A DNA stretch of 26,381 nt from an uncultured Duganella sp. (GCA_946482635.1 CAMLSG010000061.1:1-26381), one strand, 5' to 3'; positions 1 to 8,530 are shown, counted from the stretch's first letter. Notes: generated from the sequence alone by a model not told the origin. Program-made: numbers and translations.

Positions 1-2
1 TG

Positions 3-3000
3 GAGGAACTGGCTACCACCGGCCACTCGGCCCGCCAGGAAAAGCCGATCGTCGACGCTGCCACGCGCGTGCAGGACACCGGCGTGTTCGAACGTCCGGC
101 GGCAGGCACCCAAGCCGTTGCGGCTGAACCGGTGGCCGTTGCGGCGGAAGCCGCGGCCGAAGCAGTTGAGGCGCCGGTGCCAGTCGAAGCTGTCGCTGAA
201 GCGCCTGCCGAGGCAATGGACCTGATTGAGGAAGCTGCGGCGGTTGTCGAAGCCGATGCAGCGGAGACCGTGCCGGCAGTCGCGGAGCCGGTCGAAACGC
301 TGCCTGACGGCCTGGGCTTCGACCTGGAAGCCATTGAAGTTTCCGAACCTGTCGCCGAGCTGACGCTCGAAGAGCCGCCGGCCGTGGAAGAACCGAGCGC
401 CGAGCTGCCGCTGGAGGTGGTGGAAGAAGAGGCGGCTCCGGCCCGCCCGACCAACGTCATCGAATTCCCTACCGCCACCGCGCCTACGCCTCCGGAGCCG
501 CCGGCGGAAGACAATATGAAGTTCGTGGGACGCCTGGCGATCCCGCTGCCGCTGTACAACATCTACATGGCGGAAACCGACGAACTGGTACGCCTGTTGT
601 CGCAAGATTTCGGCGAATGGCGCCATGAGCAGCGCCCGGTCAATCCGGACGCGCTGCAGGCCGTGCATACCCTGACCGGCACGTCCGGCACGGTAGGCTT
701 CAAGCCATTGCGCGAGCTGTCCTACGCGCTGGAAATCACGCTGCAAGAATTGCAGCCGCCGGCCCCGAACCTGGACGACGCCCAGCACGACCTGTTCGAT
801 TTCACGATCGAGCGCGTGCGCCAGATGCTGCAAAGCTTTGCCACCGGCGAACTGCCGCCGGAACAGCCGGAACTGATCGAAGCGCTGCACAAGCTGCGCG
901 ACGAACTGGCGCATCCGCCGGAAGTCGGCCATGCGCTCGATGAGCGCCTGGACAGTATCGTCGGCGAGCCAGGCAACGAAAAGCTGGAAGAACGCCTCGA
1001 CAACCTGTTTAGCGACACTTACCACAGCCTGGTCACCGAACCGCCTGCGGCGATGGAGGTTGCCGAGCAGCCGAAGCCGGAAGTCGCGACGCAAGACGGC
1101 AATATCGACAACCTGTTCGATTCCGCTTTCGATGACGCGTTCGACGCGCCGGAACTGAAGCAGGCCGCACCGGCAATCGAGGAAGTTGCCGTCCCTGTCG
1201 TTGAAGAAATCGCCGCACCGGCCGTCGAGGAAATCGCCGCACCGGTCGCCGAAGAAATCATTGCACCGGCCATCGAGGAAATCGCCGCACCTGTTGTAGA
1301 CGAAGTCGCCGAACCTGCCGTCGAAGAACTCGCCGCGCCGGTCGTCGAAGAAGTTCCGGCACCGGTAGTTGCCGAGGCAGAGCCAGTGCCTTCCGTTGAG
1401 GAAGAAGCCGTGCTGCAGGCTGAGGCCGAAGCCGCGAACGCCGAAGCGGCGATTGAAGTCGACGCCATCGACGCCACCGCACTGGCTGCAGGCGAAGCCA
1501 TCGAAGAAGATGCGATCGACCTTGACCACGCTTCGCCAGCCGAAGTGCAAGTGGTCGAATTGCAGGAAACACCGCACTTGCTGGGCGCCAGCCCGTCCGA
1601 CATCCACGACGAACTGGACCCCGACCTGCTGCCGGTATTCCTGGAAGAGGGTACCGACCTGCTGCCGCAAGTGGGCGAATCGCTGCGCGCCTGGCACGCC
1701 AAGCCGACCGATTTCAGCCACGCCCACAGCCTGCAGCGCGTGCTGCACACCGTGAAGGGCAGCGCCCGCATGGCAGGTGCAATGCGCCTGGGCCAGCACG
1801 CGCACGAAATCGAAACGCACATTGAAAACATGGTGCACGCAGGCAGCGCGTCCCAGCACTCGTTCGACGAGCTGATGGCGCACTACGACCACGCGCTGCT
1901 GCTGTTCGAACAACTGCAAAACCCGGAAGCGTACGCCGCTGCCATGGCCGCCGCGCAAGCCGCAGCCGCAGCACCGGCCGCCCAAGCCGGCGCACCGGCT
2001 GCCGAAGGCGCTGCCGGCGCCCAGCCTTCGCTCAGCGCACTGGCCGCACGCCTGGCCGCAGCACCTGCACCGGCGGCACGCGGCGACGACGCGGAAGCGG
2101 CCAAGGCCTCGCCGCTGGTGCGTGTGCGCGCCGACATCCTCGATCGCCTGGTGAACCAGGCCGGTGAAGTCTCGATCACCCGTTCGCGCCTGGAAAACGA
2201 AGTGACCTCGCTGCGTACTTCGGTGTCCGACTTCCAGGAAAACTTGAATCGCCTGCGCCGCCAGCTGCGCGAAGTGGAAATGCAGGCGGAATCGCAGATT
2301 GCCTCGCGTATGTCGATTGCCGGCGAACGCGAATTCGACCCGCTGGAGTTCGACCGCTTCACCCGCCTGCAGGAACTGACCCGCATGATGGCCGAATCGG
2401 TGAACGACGTGGCCTCTTTCCACGAAGGCCTGATCCGTTCCATCGACGGCGCCACCGGCGACTTGACGCAGCAAGCGCGCATGACGCGCGACCTGCAGCG
2501 CGACCTGATGCGTGTGCGCATGGTGCCGTTCAACAGCGTGTCCGAGCGTCTGTTCCGCGTGGCTCGCCAGGGTGCGAAGGAAACCGACAAGCGCGTCAAC
2601 CTGGACATTCGCGGCGGCGGCGTTGAAATGGACCGTAGCGTTCTGGAACGCATGGCCGCGCCGTTCGAACACTTGCTGCGTAACGCCATCGTGCACGGCA
2701 TCGAGCCGCGCGAACGCCGCGTGGAACACGGCAAGGGCGAGACCGGTGAACTGCTGGTGCAGGTCAGCCAGCAGGGTAACGAAGTGGTGCTGGAGTTCAG
2801 CGACGACGGTGCTGGCCTCGACCTGGAGCGCATCCGCGCCAAGGCGCGCAGCGTCGGCCTGTTGGCCGAAGACCAGGTGGTGAGCGATGCCGAAGCTGCC
2901 AACCTGATCTTCCAGCCGGGCTTCTCCACCGCCGATACGCTGACCGAACTGGCCGGCCGCGGCGTGGGCATGGACATCGTGCTGTCCGAGGCGCAAGCCC

Positions 3001-3944
3001 TGGGCGGCCGGGTGGAAACCTTCACCGAGGCTGGCAAGGGTTCCCGCTTTACGATTCGCCTGCCGCTGACGCTGGCCGTGACCCAGGTGGTACTGATTTC
3101 CGCCGGCGGCCGCACCCACGCAGTGCCGGCGCTGATGGTGGAACAGGTGCTGCAGCTGAAAGAAGGCGCGCTGGCTGAAGCTACCGCCAAGGGCGCCGTA
3201 GTGCACCATGGCCAGCACGTGCCGCTGCGCTACCTGGCTACGCTGCTGGGCGACGGCGAGGCGCGTCCGCTGCTGCAGCGTTCTTCGCCGGTGATGATGC
3301 TGCGTAACGGCGCCGACCGCGTCGCATTGCACGTCGACGAAATCGTCGGCAACCGCGAGGTGGTTATCAAGAACATCGGCCCGCAACTGTCGCGCATGCC
3401 CGGCATCGCCGGCGCAACGGTGCTCGGTTCGGGCGAGATCGTGCTGATCCTGAATCCGGTGGCGTTGCAGCTGCATGTGGCGCAGCATCCGGAACTGGCG
3501 CCGCGCACTTCCGCGACCCCGGCGCCGGCACCGGCCGGCGGCGTTGCCGAAGCAGCGGAACCGACCCGCGCCCATGGCACCGTCATGGTGGTGGACGATT
3601 CGCTCACCGTGCGCAAAGTGACCCAGCGCCTGCTGGAACGCGAAGGCTATCACGTGATGCTGGCCAAGGACGGCGTGGATGCGCTGGAGCAGTTGCAGGA
3701 CCGCCTGCCGGAACTGATGCTGGTCGACATCGAGATGCCGCGCATGGACGGCTTCGACCTGACCCGCAACGTGCGCGGCGACGAACGCACCAGGGAGATC
3801 CCGATCATCATGATCACCTCGCGTTCGGCGGACAAGCACCGCAACTACGCGCTGCAACTGGGCGTGAATGCCTACTTCGGCAAGCCGTTCCAGGAAGACA
3901 TCCTGCTCGGCGCCATCGCCGGCCTGCTGCCTCAACGGGCTTGA
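3..3944 (+). CDS. chpA: ChpA/PilL-type hybrid chemotaxis histidine kinase (5' end outside window)
   Basis: This is a CheA-family kinase with a fused receiver, of the kind that controls type IV pilus twitching motility. The frame is open to the window edge, so the true start lies upstream. Domains in order are: a Glu/Ala/Pro-rich linker; an Hpt-like domain with HTLTGTSG (His codon 666-668); a second acidic linker with octapeptide repeats; a canonical Hpt with HTVKGSAR (His codon 1746-1748); the P3 dimerisation helices from about 2109; the HATPase domain with the N box LLRNAIVHG, DDGAGL and GRGVGMDIV (about 2500-3050); a CheW-like domain (about 3057-3490); and a REC domain (about 3570-3930) with acidic pair DD, phospho-acceptor Asp at 3726-3728 and Lys at 3882-3884. 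Several Hpt domains with acidic linkers are characteristic of ChpA rather than flagellar CheA. The earlier pil-chp genes should lie upstream. A strong terminator follows. Confidence 0.93.
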   Translation, partial: EELATTGHSARQEKPIVDAATRVQDTGVFERPAAGTQAVAAEPVAVAAEAAAEAVEAPVPVEAVAEAPAEAMDLIEEAAAVVEADAAETVPAVAEPVETLPDGLGFDLEAIEVSEPVAELTLEEPPAVEEPSAELPLEVVEEEAAPARPTNVIEFPTATAPTPPEPPAEDNMKFVGRLAIPLPLYNIYMAETDELVRLLSQDFGEWRHEQRPVNPDALQAVHTLTGTSGTVGFKPLRELSYALEITLQELQPPAPNLDDAQHDLFDFTIERVRQMLQSFATGELPPEQPELIEALHKLRDELAHPPEVGHALDERLDSIVGEPGNEKLEERLDNLFSDTYHSLVTEPPAAMEVAEQPKPEVATQDGNIDNLFDSAFDDAFDAPELKQAAPAIEEVAVPVVEEIAAPAVEEIAAPVAEEIIAPAIEEIAAPVVDEVAEPAVEELAAPVVEEVPAPVVAEAEPVPSVEEEAVLQAEAEAANAEAAIEVDAIDATALAAGEAIEEDAIDLDHASPAEVQVVELQETPHLLGASPSDIHDELDPDLLPVFLEEGTDLLPQVGESLRAWHAKPTDFSHAHSLQRVLHTVKGSARMAGAMRLGQHAHEIETHIENMVHAGSASQHSFDELMAHYDHALLLFEQLQNPEAYAAAMAAAQAAAAAPAAQAGAPAAEGAAGAQPSLSALAARLAAAPAPAARGDDAEAAKASPLVRVRADILDRLVNQAGEVSITRSRLENEVTSLRTSVSDFQENLNRLRRQLREVEMQAESQIASRMSIAGEREFDPLEFDRFTRLQELTRMMAESVNDVASFHEGLIRSIDGATGDLTQQARMTRDLQRDLMRVRMVPFNSVSERLFRVARQGAKETDKRVNLDIRGGGVEMDRSVLERMAAPFEHLLRNAIVHGIEPRERRVEHGKGETGELLVQVSQQGNEVVLEFSDDGAGLDLERIRAKARSVGLLAEDQVVSDAEAANLIFQPGFSTADTLTELAGRGVGMDIVLSEAQALGGRVETFTEAGKGSRFTIRLPLTLAVTQVVLISAGGRTHAVPALMVEQVLQLKEGALAEATAKGAVVHHGQHVPLRYLATLLGDGEARPLLQRSSPVMMLRNGADRVALHVDEIVGNREVVIKNIGPQLSRMPGIAGATVLGSGEIVLILNPVALQLHVAQHPELAPRTSATPAPAPAGGVAEAAEPTRAHGTVMVVDDSLTVRKVTQRLLEREGYHVMLAKDGVDALEQLQDRLPELMLVDIEMPRMDGFDLTRNVRGDERTREIPIIMITSRSADKHRNYALQLGVNAYFGKPFQEDILLGAIAGLLPQRA
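1170..1385 (+). repeat. Nine tandem 24-bp units coding for an acidic octapeptide repeat in ChpA
   Basis: Nine consecutive 24-base units encode variants of P-[AV]-[VI]-E-E-[IV]-A-A, starting at 1170, 1194, 1218, 1242, 1266, 1290, 1314, 1338 and 1362. The units at 1194, 1218 and 1266 are close to identical in DNA, and the outer ones have drifted. They form a low-complexity acidic linker between the two Hpt domains. The count could vary between strains by slippage or recombination, which is inference. Confidence 0.85.
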
Positions 3945-3964
3945 AGCGTGCAATAGCCAAAGAC

Positions 3965-3994
3965 AGGGCAGGCCAGCGCGCCTGCCCTTTTTTT
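3965..3994 (+). terminator. Intrinsic terminator of the chp cluster
   Basis: A perfect 9-bp stem (AGGGCAGGC at 3965-3973 with GCCTGCCCT at 3980-3988) closes a 6-base loop and runs straight into seven T residues (3988-3994). It lies 20 bases after the chpA stop codon. The T run is on one side only, so it should act mainly on plus-strand transcription. Confidence 0.9.
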
Positions 3995-4004
3995 ATCCGA
4001 TCGA

Positions 4005-4568
4005 ATGCGAATTCTCAAGCTGATTGCCGCGCTGTTTGCCGGTGTTTTCCTGCTGGGCTGCGGCCTGATCGTGGTCGCGGGCTGCAGCGACGCGCAGGCC
4101 GATGCCGACGTGATTGTAGTGCCGGGCAATACGGTGTCTTCGGACGGCACTCCCAGCCCACGCCTGCAAGCGCGGCTCGATGTTGCGCTGGCTTTGCATC
4201 GCGCCCATCGTGCCCCCATGATCTTCGTGAGCGGAGGGCTGGGCAAGGAAGGCTTTGACGAAGCGGTGGTGATGGCCAACTACCTCATGGCCAATGGCGT
4301 GCCCGCGGCGGCCATCGTGAAGGATAGCAAGGGCGTCGATACGCGGGCGACCGCCCGCAATGCGGCCGCTTTCATGCAGGCCGGGCGCCTGCAGACGGCA
4401 ATCGTTGCGACGCAATACTTCCACGTGCCGCGCACCCGGCTGGCCCTTGAACGTGCCGGCGTGCGCGTCGCCGGCCAAAGCCATGCGCGTTATGCCGAAC
4501 TGCGCGACCTGTACTCGATCCCGAGGGAAGTGGTCGGCTACGTCGCTTACTTCTTGACGACTTCGTAG
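4005..4568 (+). CDS. YdcF/SanA-like DUF218 family membrane-anchored protein
   Basis: A 187-residue protein. It opens with a hydrophobic segment (about residues 4-27) that looks like a signal anchor, then a DUF218 domain. That domain is recognisable from the nucleotide-binding-like stretches VIVVPGN near the start, FVSGG, the DTRATARNA helix and VATQYFHVPR. Members of the family (YdcF, SanA, ElyC) are envelope proteins linked to cell-wall or undecaprenyl metabolism or vancomycin resistance, but the reaction is not settled, so I assign no gene symbol. The start is fixed by the anchor. There is no Shine-Dalgarno sequence, and the ATG lies only 10 bases after the T run of the chpA terminator, so how it is transcribed and translated is unclear. 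Its last 22 bases overlap the end of the opposite-strand photolyase gene. Confidence 0.8.
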   Translation: MRILKLIAALFAGVFLLGCGLIVVAGCSDAQADADVIVVPGNTVSSDGTPSPRLQARLDVALALHRAHRAPMIFVSGGLGKEGFDEAVVMANYLMANGVPAAAIVKDSKGVDTRATARNAAAFMQAGRLQTAIVATQYFHVPRTRLALERAGVRVAGQSHARYAELRDLYSIPREVVGYVAYFLTTS

Positions 4569-5911
4569 CGTTCCAGCGTGCGCTTGCGCGCTTCGTCGTG
4601 GTCGACGATCGGCTTGCGCGGCAGGTGGATCTCCTTGGCCGATAACCCGGCCAGCTGGGGCAGGTAACGCTTGATGAACTTGCCCTCCGGGTCGAATTTC
4701 TGCGACTGCGTGGTTGGATTGAAAATCCTGAAGTAGGGCTGCGCGTCGCAGCCTGATGAAGACGCCCATTGCCAGCCGCCGTTGTTGGCCGCCAGGTCGA
4801 AGTCATTGAGGTGCAGTGCGAAGTAAGCTTCGCCGCGGCGCCAGTCGATGCCGAGGTCCTTGCACAGGAACGAAGCCGTCACCATGCGCAGTCGGTTGTG
4901 CATATAGCCGGTGCGGTTGATCTGAAGCATGGCCGCATCCACCAGCGGATAGCCGGTGCGGCCTTCGCACCAGGCTGCGAACAGTTCATCGGCCTCCGGC
5001 CCCGTTTCCCATTCGATCTTGTCATAGGCCGGCTTGAAGGCGCCTTCCACCACGTGCGGATTGTGGTACAGGATCTGCATGTAGAACTCGCGCCAGATCA
5101 GTTCCGACAGCCACACCGCGCCGCCTTCGCCCGCCGCGCCGCGTGCCGACATGGTCATCACGGTGCGCACCAGGTGGCGGATCGACACGGTGCCGAAGCG
5201 CAGGTGCATCGACAGGTAGGACGGGCCCTTGATGGCCGGGTAATCGCGCGCCACGCCGTAATCGGCGATCCGGCCCAGGAACGCGTCGAACAGCTGCGGG
5301 CCGTTGCCGATGCCCAGTTCATGCAGGTTGGTGCGTTCGAAACCAAGATCGGCCAGCGGCGGCAGCGTGCTGCGGCCCGGTGCGAAGCGGCCCGGCTCCA
5401 CGGTCCACGGCGCCAGCACCGAGGGATCGGCTTCCAGCTTGCGCAGCCAGGCGTTCTTGTAGGGTGTAAACACGGCAAACGGCTGGCCGGCCTGGGTGAG
5501 CACTTCGCCGCGCTCGAACACCACCTGGTCCTTGTAAGTGCGCAATTCCCGGCCGGCAGCGCGCAGGCTGCGCGCCACGGCGGCATCGCGCGCAATGGCT
5601 GCCGGTTCATAGTCGTGATTGGCGAAAACGGCATCGACGCCAAGCTCGGCAGCGAGCGCAGGAATTGCTGTTTCGGCAAGGTTGTGGCGCACGATCAGGT
5701 GCCCGCCGGCCGCTTCCAGCTCAGCAGCAAGCGCCGCGAGCGTATCGTGGATGAACTCGATCCGGCGGTCGGCAGGCGGCAGCGCATCCAGGATGGCGCG
5801 GTCGAAAATAAAGGCAAAGTACACTGTGCCTGCAGAGGCCAGAGCATGATGCATGGCGGCATGATCGAACAGGCGAAGGTCCCGGCGCAACCAGACAAGG
5901 GCGTTTTTCAT
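4547..5911 (-). CDS. phrB: Deoxyribodipyrimidine photolyase (class I CPD photolyase)
   Basis: A 454-residue protein of the usual photolyase length that would repair cyclobutane pyrimidine dimers with blue light, using FADH- and an antenna cofactor. The N-terminus (LVWLRRDLRLFDHAAM) is the Rossmann-like antenna domain. The C-terminal FAD domain carries the signature DLAANNGGWQWASSSG followed by DAQPYFRIFNP (about 4720-4815), with conserved Trp and Asn. The upstream ISHLRFGT-type region appears here as LSMHLRFGTVSIRHL. The start ATG at 5911 has only a weak ribosome site. The gene stands alone on the minus strand, divergent from yqgE and overlapping the DUF218 gene tail-to-tail by 22 bases. CPD rather than (6-4) or cryptochrome activity is inferred from overall similarity. 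Confidence 0.94.
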   Translation of the reverse strand: MKNALVWLRRDLRLFDHAAMHHALASAGTVYFAFIFDRAILDALPPADRRIEFIHDTLAALAAELEAAGGHLIVRHNLAETAIPALAAELGVDAVFANHDYEPAAIARDAAVARSLRAAGRELRTYKDQVVFERGEVLTQAGQPFAVFTPYKNAWLRKLEADPSVLAPWTVEPGRFAPGRSTLPPLADLGFERTNLHELGIGNGPQLFDAFLGRIADYGVARDYPAIKGPSYLSMHLRFGTVSIRHLVRTVMTMSARGAAGEGGAVWLSELIWREFYMQILYHNPHVVEGAFKPAYDKIEWETGPEADELFAAWCEGRTGYPLVDAAMLQINRTGYMHNRLRMVTASFLCKDLGIDWRRGEAYFALHLNDFDLAANNGGWQWASSSGCDAQPYFRIFNPTTQSQKFDPEGKFIKRYLPQLAGLSAKEIHLPRKPIVDHDEARKRTLERYEVVKK

Positions 5912-5935
5912 GGCTGGATCAGCAATTCATAGTAA

Positions 5936-5993
5936 ACTGTGGGTATATCCGACAGTTGCAGCGCGGATATTACAGTAAAGAACTCTTAACAGT
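5936..5993. promoter_or_regulatory. Candidate operator cluster in the phrB/yqgE divergent region
   Basis: An interrupted 21-base palindrome lies at 5936-5956 (ACTGT, 11 bases, ACAGT, with GG and CC also matching inside). ACAGT recurs in direct orientation at 5972-5976 and 5989-5993. The half-sites resemble LexA-type CTGT/ACAG, but the spacing of 11 does not fit the usual 8 of a LexA box. I could not place convincing -35/-10 pairs on either strand. This is a pattern seen in sequence and its function is unproven. Confidence 0.3.
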
Positions 5994-6095
5994 CCTGCAT
6001 CGAGAGCAATCATGAAAAAAGTCAAATTGACCAGAAGCATGCCTGTGCCGGGATTGTTACCGGAAACTAGTGAACTGAAGGAGCTAAAGGCGCCT

Positions 6096-6671
6096 ATGAC
6101 TGCCCCTGCGCTCAACCTGGCAAATCATTTTCTGATTGCCATGCCATCCATGCAAGACCCGATTTTTGGCGGCACGGTCGTGTATGTATGCGAACACAAC
6201 GAGAACGGCGTGCTGGGCGTCGTGATCAACAAGCCTACCGACATGACCATGGAAGTGCTGTTCGACCGGATCGACATCGAAGTGTCGTCCGCCGCCGACC
6301 GCCACCTGGAATCGGAGCCGATCATGTTCGGCGGCCCGGTGCAGGATGACCGCGGCTTCGTGCTGCACACCCCGGGCGCGCACTATTCTTCCTCGCTGAC
6401 GGTGACCAACGACGTGGCCTTCACCACTTCCATCGACGTGCTGGAAGCCGTGGCCCGCGGCCAGGGCCCGGAACGGATGATGGTGTCGATCGGCTACGCG
6501 GGCTGGAGCCCTGGCCAGCTGGAAGACGAGCTGGCACGCAATGGCTGGCTGACGGTCGCCGCCGACCCGCGCATCGTATTCGATGTGCCGATCGAGGACC
6601 GCTACCAGGCCGCCATCAAGCTGCTGGGCTTCGACCCCCTGATGCTTAACTCTGAAGCGGGTCATGCATAG
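6096..6671 (+). CDS. yqgE: YqgE/AlgH family protein (UPF0301)
   Basis: A 191-residue protein matching the family length of about 185-200. The N-terminus LANHFLIAMPSMQDPIFGG followed by VVYVCEHNENGVLGVVINKP is diagnostic, and SIGYAGWSPGQLEDE is the second conserved block. The family (E. coli YqgE, Pseudomonas AlgH) has no agreed biochemical role, though AlgH was linked to alginate regulation. An in-frame ATG at 6012 would add 28 residues. I prefer 6096 because known members begin just before HFLIAMP, the extra codons use many A/T third positions unlike the rest of the gene, and AAGGAG/AAAGG precede 6096. It overlaps ruvX by 8 bases and heads the pyr run. Confidence 0.9.
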   Translation: MTAPALNLANHFLIAMPSMQDPIFGGTVVYVCEHNENGVLGVVINKPTDMTMEVLFDRIDIEVSSAADRHLESEPIMFGGPVQDDRGFVLHTPGAHYSSSLTVTNDVAFTTSIDVLEAVARGQGPERMMVSIGYAGWSPGQLEDELARNGWLTVAADPRIVFDVPIEDRYQAAIKLLGFDPLMLNSEAGHA

Positions 6672-7062
6672 TCCGGAAACTGTTTTAGGCTTCGACTTCG
6701 GCATCAAACGCGTTGGTGTCGCAATGGGAAACACGATGATCGGCCAGGCCACCCCCCTGGCCGTCATTCAATCCACCGTCAACGATGCACGCTTCGCCGA
6801 GATCAAGGCCCTGATCGACAAATGGGGGCCGACGAAACTGGTGGTAGGCCTGCCTTTCCACCCGGACGGGGCAGAGCACGACATGACAGCGCGCTGCCGC
6901 AAGTTCGCCAACCAGCTGAATGGCCGCTTCAATCTTCCCGTGGTGCTGGTCGACGAGCGCTACTCGTCGGCGATGATCCCCGCCAAGCGCGGCGAAATCA
7001 TCGACGATCGCGCCGCCGCCATCATCCTCCAACAATACTTTGACGAATATGTCCCACACTGA
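6664..7062 (+). CDS. ruvX: Putative Holliday junction resolvase YqgF/RuvX
   Basis: A 132-residue protein of typical family length with an RNase H-like fold. Visible motifs are LGFDFGIKRVGVAMG (first catalytic Asp), VVGLPFHPDG, VDERYSS and the C-terminal DDRAAAIILQQYF helix with the last acidic residue. YqgF has been tied both to Holliday junction processing and to 16S rRNA 5'-end maturation, and the sequence cannot tell which role applies. The start ATG lies inside the end of yqgE (8-base overlap) and the 3' end overlaps pyrR by 14 bases, so translation is probably coupled through the three genes. Confidence 0.93.
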   Translation: MHSPETVLGFDFGIKRVGVAMGNTMIGQATPLAVIQSTVNDARFAEIKALIDKWGPTKLVVGLPFHPDGAEHDMTARCRKFANQLNGRFNLPVVLVDERYSSAMIPAKRGEIIDDRAAAIILQQYFDEYVPH

Positions 7063-7570
7063 TCCCCAACAGCTTGACGCCGAAGCGCTGTATGCCAGCC
7101 TGCTCGAGCAGGTCAAGGCCGGCATTGCCGGCGCCAACGAGCCGGCCATTGTCGGCATCCATTCCGGCGGCGCCTGGATCGCCGAGCGCCTGGCCAAGGA
7201 CCTGAACCTGACGGCGCGCCTGGGCGTGCTGGACGTGTCCTTCTACCGCGACGACTATGCCAAGAAAGGCCTGCCGCACGAGGTGAAGCCGACCCATATC
7301 GGTTTCGACGTCAACGGCGCCAGCATCGTGCTGGTGGACGACGTGCTCTACACCGGCCGCACCACGCGCGCCGCCATCAACGAATTGTTCGACTACGGCC
7401 GCCCGGCGCGCATCATGCTCGCCTCGCTGGTGGACCGCGGCGAACGCCAGCTGCCTGTTGCGGCCGATTTCGTAGCGGCCCATACCCGCTGCGCGCCGGG
7501 CCAGGCGCTGCGCCTGCAGCAGGCCGGCGACGGAAAGTTTTCCCTGACTCTTGAACAGAACCATGCTTAA
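7049..7570 (+). CDS. pyrR: PyrR-type uracil phosphoribosyltransferase / pyrimidine regulator
   Basis: A 173-residue type I phosphoribosyltransferase. The PRPP-binding signature [16 protein letters not shown] is exact for PyrR, preceded by [14 protein letters not shown] and DVSFYRDDY. PyrR proteins convert uracil and PRPP to UMP, and in Gram-positive bacteria bind pyr mRNA to promote attenuation. I chose ATG 7049 over the upstream TTG at 7040 because the family starts near this point and TTG is rare. It overlaps ruvX by 14 bases and pyrB by 8 bases. There is therefore no untranslated leader between pyrR and pyrB to carry a PyrR-bound attenuator, so RNA-based regulation here is uncertain. Confidence 0.92.
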   Translation: MSHTDPQQLDAEALYASLLEQVKAGIAGANEPAIVGIHSGGAWIAERLAKDLNLTARLGVLDVSFYRDDYAKKGLPHEVKPTHIGFDVNGASIVLVDDVLYTGRTTRAAINELFDYGRPARIMLASLVDRGERQLPVAADFVAAHTRCAPGQALRLQQAGDGKFSLTLEQNHA

Positions 7571-8528
7571 TCCGCAACTCAACAAACACGGCGAGCTTCA
7601 GCACCTGCTGACGACCGAGGGCCTGCCCAAGGCCATCATCAACCAGATCCTCGATACCGCCTCCTCTTTCGTGTCCGTCTCGGACCGCGAAGTGAAGAAG
7701 GTCCCGCTGATGCGCGGCAAAAGCGTTTTCAACCTGTTCTTCGAGAATTCCACCCGTACCCGCACCACCTTCGAGATCGCGGCCAAGCGCCTGTCGGCCG
7801 ACGTGATCAACCTGAATATCGCGGCGTCGTCGGCCAGCAAGGGCGAGTCGCTGCTGGACACCATCGACAACCTGTCGGCCATGCATGCCGACATGTTCGT
7901 GGTGCGCCACTCGCAGTCCGGCGCGCCATACCTGATCGCCAAGCACCTGCAGGACACGAAGCAGAACCACGTGCACGTGGTGAACGCGGGCGACGGCCGC
8001 CACGCGCACCCGACGCAGGGCCTGCTGGACATGTACACCATCCGCCACTACAAGAAGGACTTCACCAACTTGCGCGTGGCGATCGTGGGCGACATCCTGC
8101 ACAGCCGCGTGGCCCGTTCCGATATCCACGCCCTGACCACGCTGGGTGTGCCTGAAATCCGCGCCATCGGCCCGCACACCCTGCTGCCGGGCGGCCTGGA
8201 GCAGCTGGGCGTGCGCACCTTCACCAACATGGATGAAGGCTTGAAGGATGTGGACGTGATCATCATGCTGCGCCTGCAGAACGAGCGCATGAGCGGCGCG
8301 CTGCTGCCATCCGCTGGTGAATACTTCCGCGCCTACGGCCTGACGCCGGAGCGCCTGGCGCTGGCCAAGCCGGACGCCATCGTGATGCACCCGGGGCCGA
8401 TGAACCGCGGCGTGGAGATCGACTCCGCCGTGGCCGACGGCCCGCAAGCGGTGATCCTGTCGCAGGTCACCTTCGGCATCGCAGTCCGCATGGCGGTAAT
8501 GAGCATCCTGGCAGGCACGCAAGCATAA
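7563..8528 (+). CDS. pyrB: Aspartate carbamoyltransferase catalytic subunit
   Basis: A 321-residue enzyme that joins carbamoyl phosphate and aspartate, the committed step of pyrimidine synthesis. Visible motifs are the carbamoyl phosphate site [13 protein letters not shown], the [13 protein letters not shown] loop and [10 protein letters not shown] near the C-terminus. ATG 7563 is used because the upstream in-frame TTG at 7551 would only extend into pyrR. It overlaps pyrR by 8 bases and lies 2 bases before pyrC'. No pyrI regulatory subunit gene is present. In Pseudomonas this gene order goes with a dodecameric ATCase containing a dihydroorotase-like partner, and the same is likely here. Confidence 0.97.
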   Translation: MLNPQLNKHGELQHLLTTEGLPKAIINQILDTASSFVSVSDREVKKVPLMRGKSVFNLFFENSTRTRTTFEIAAKRLSADVINLNIAASSASKGESLLDTIDNLSAMHADMFVVRHSQSGAPYLIAKHLQDTKQNHVHVVNAGDGRHAHPTQGLLDMYTIRHYKKDFTNLRVAIVGDILHSRVARSDIHALTTLGVPEIRAIGPHTLLPGGLEQLGVRTFTNMDEGLKDVDVIIMLRLQNERMSGALLPSAGEYFRAYGLTPERLALAKPDAIVMHPGPMNRGVEIDSAVADGPQAVILSQVTFGIAVRMAVMSILAGTQA

Positions 8529-8530
8529 AA

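Noticed and set aside
4769..5932. Open frame on the plus strand opposite the photolyase gene
   Set aside because: A shadow of phrB, with atypical composition and no recognisable family.
5936..5956. LexA box upstream of phrB
   Set aside because: The half-sites CTGT and ACAG are present, but the spacer is 11 bases and not the usual 8, so I list it only as an unassigned palindrome.
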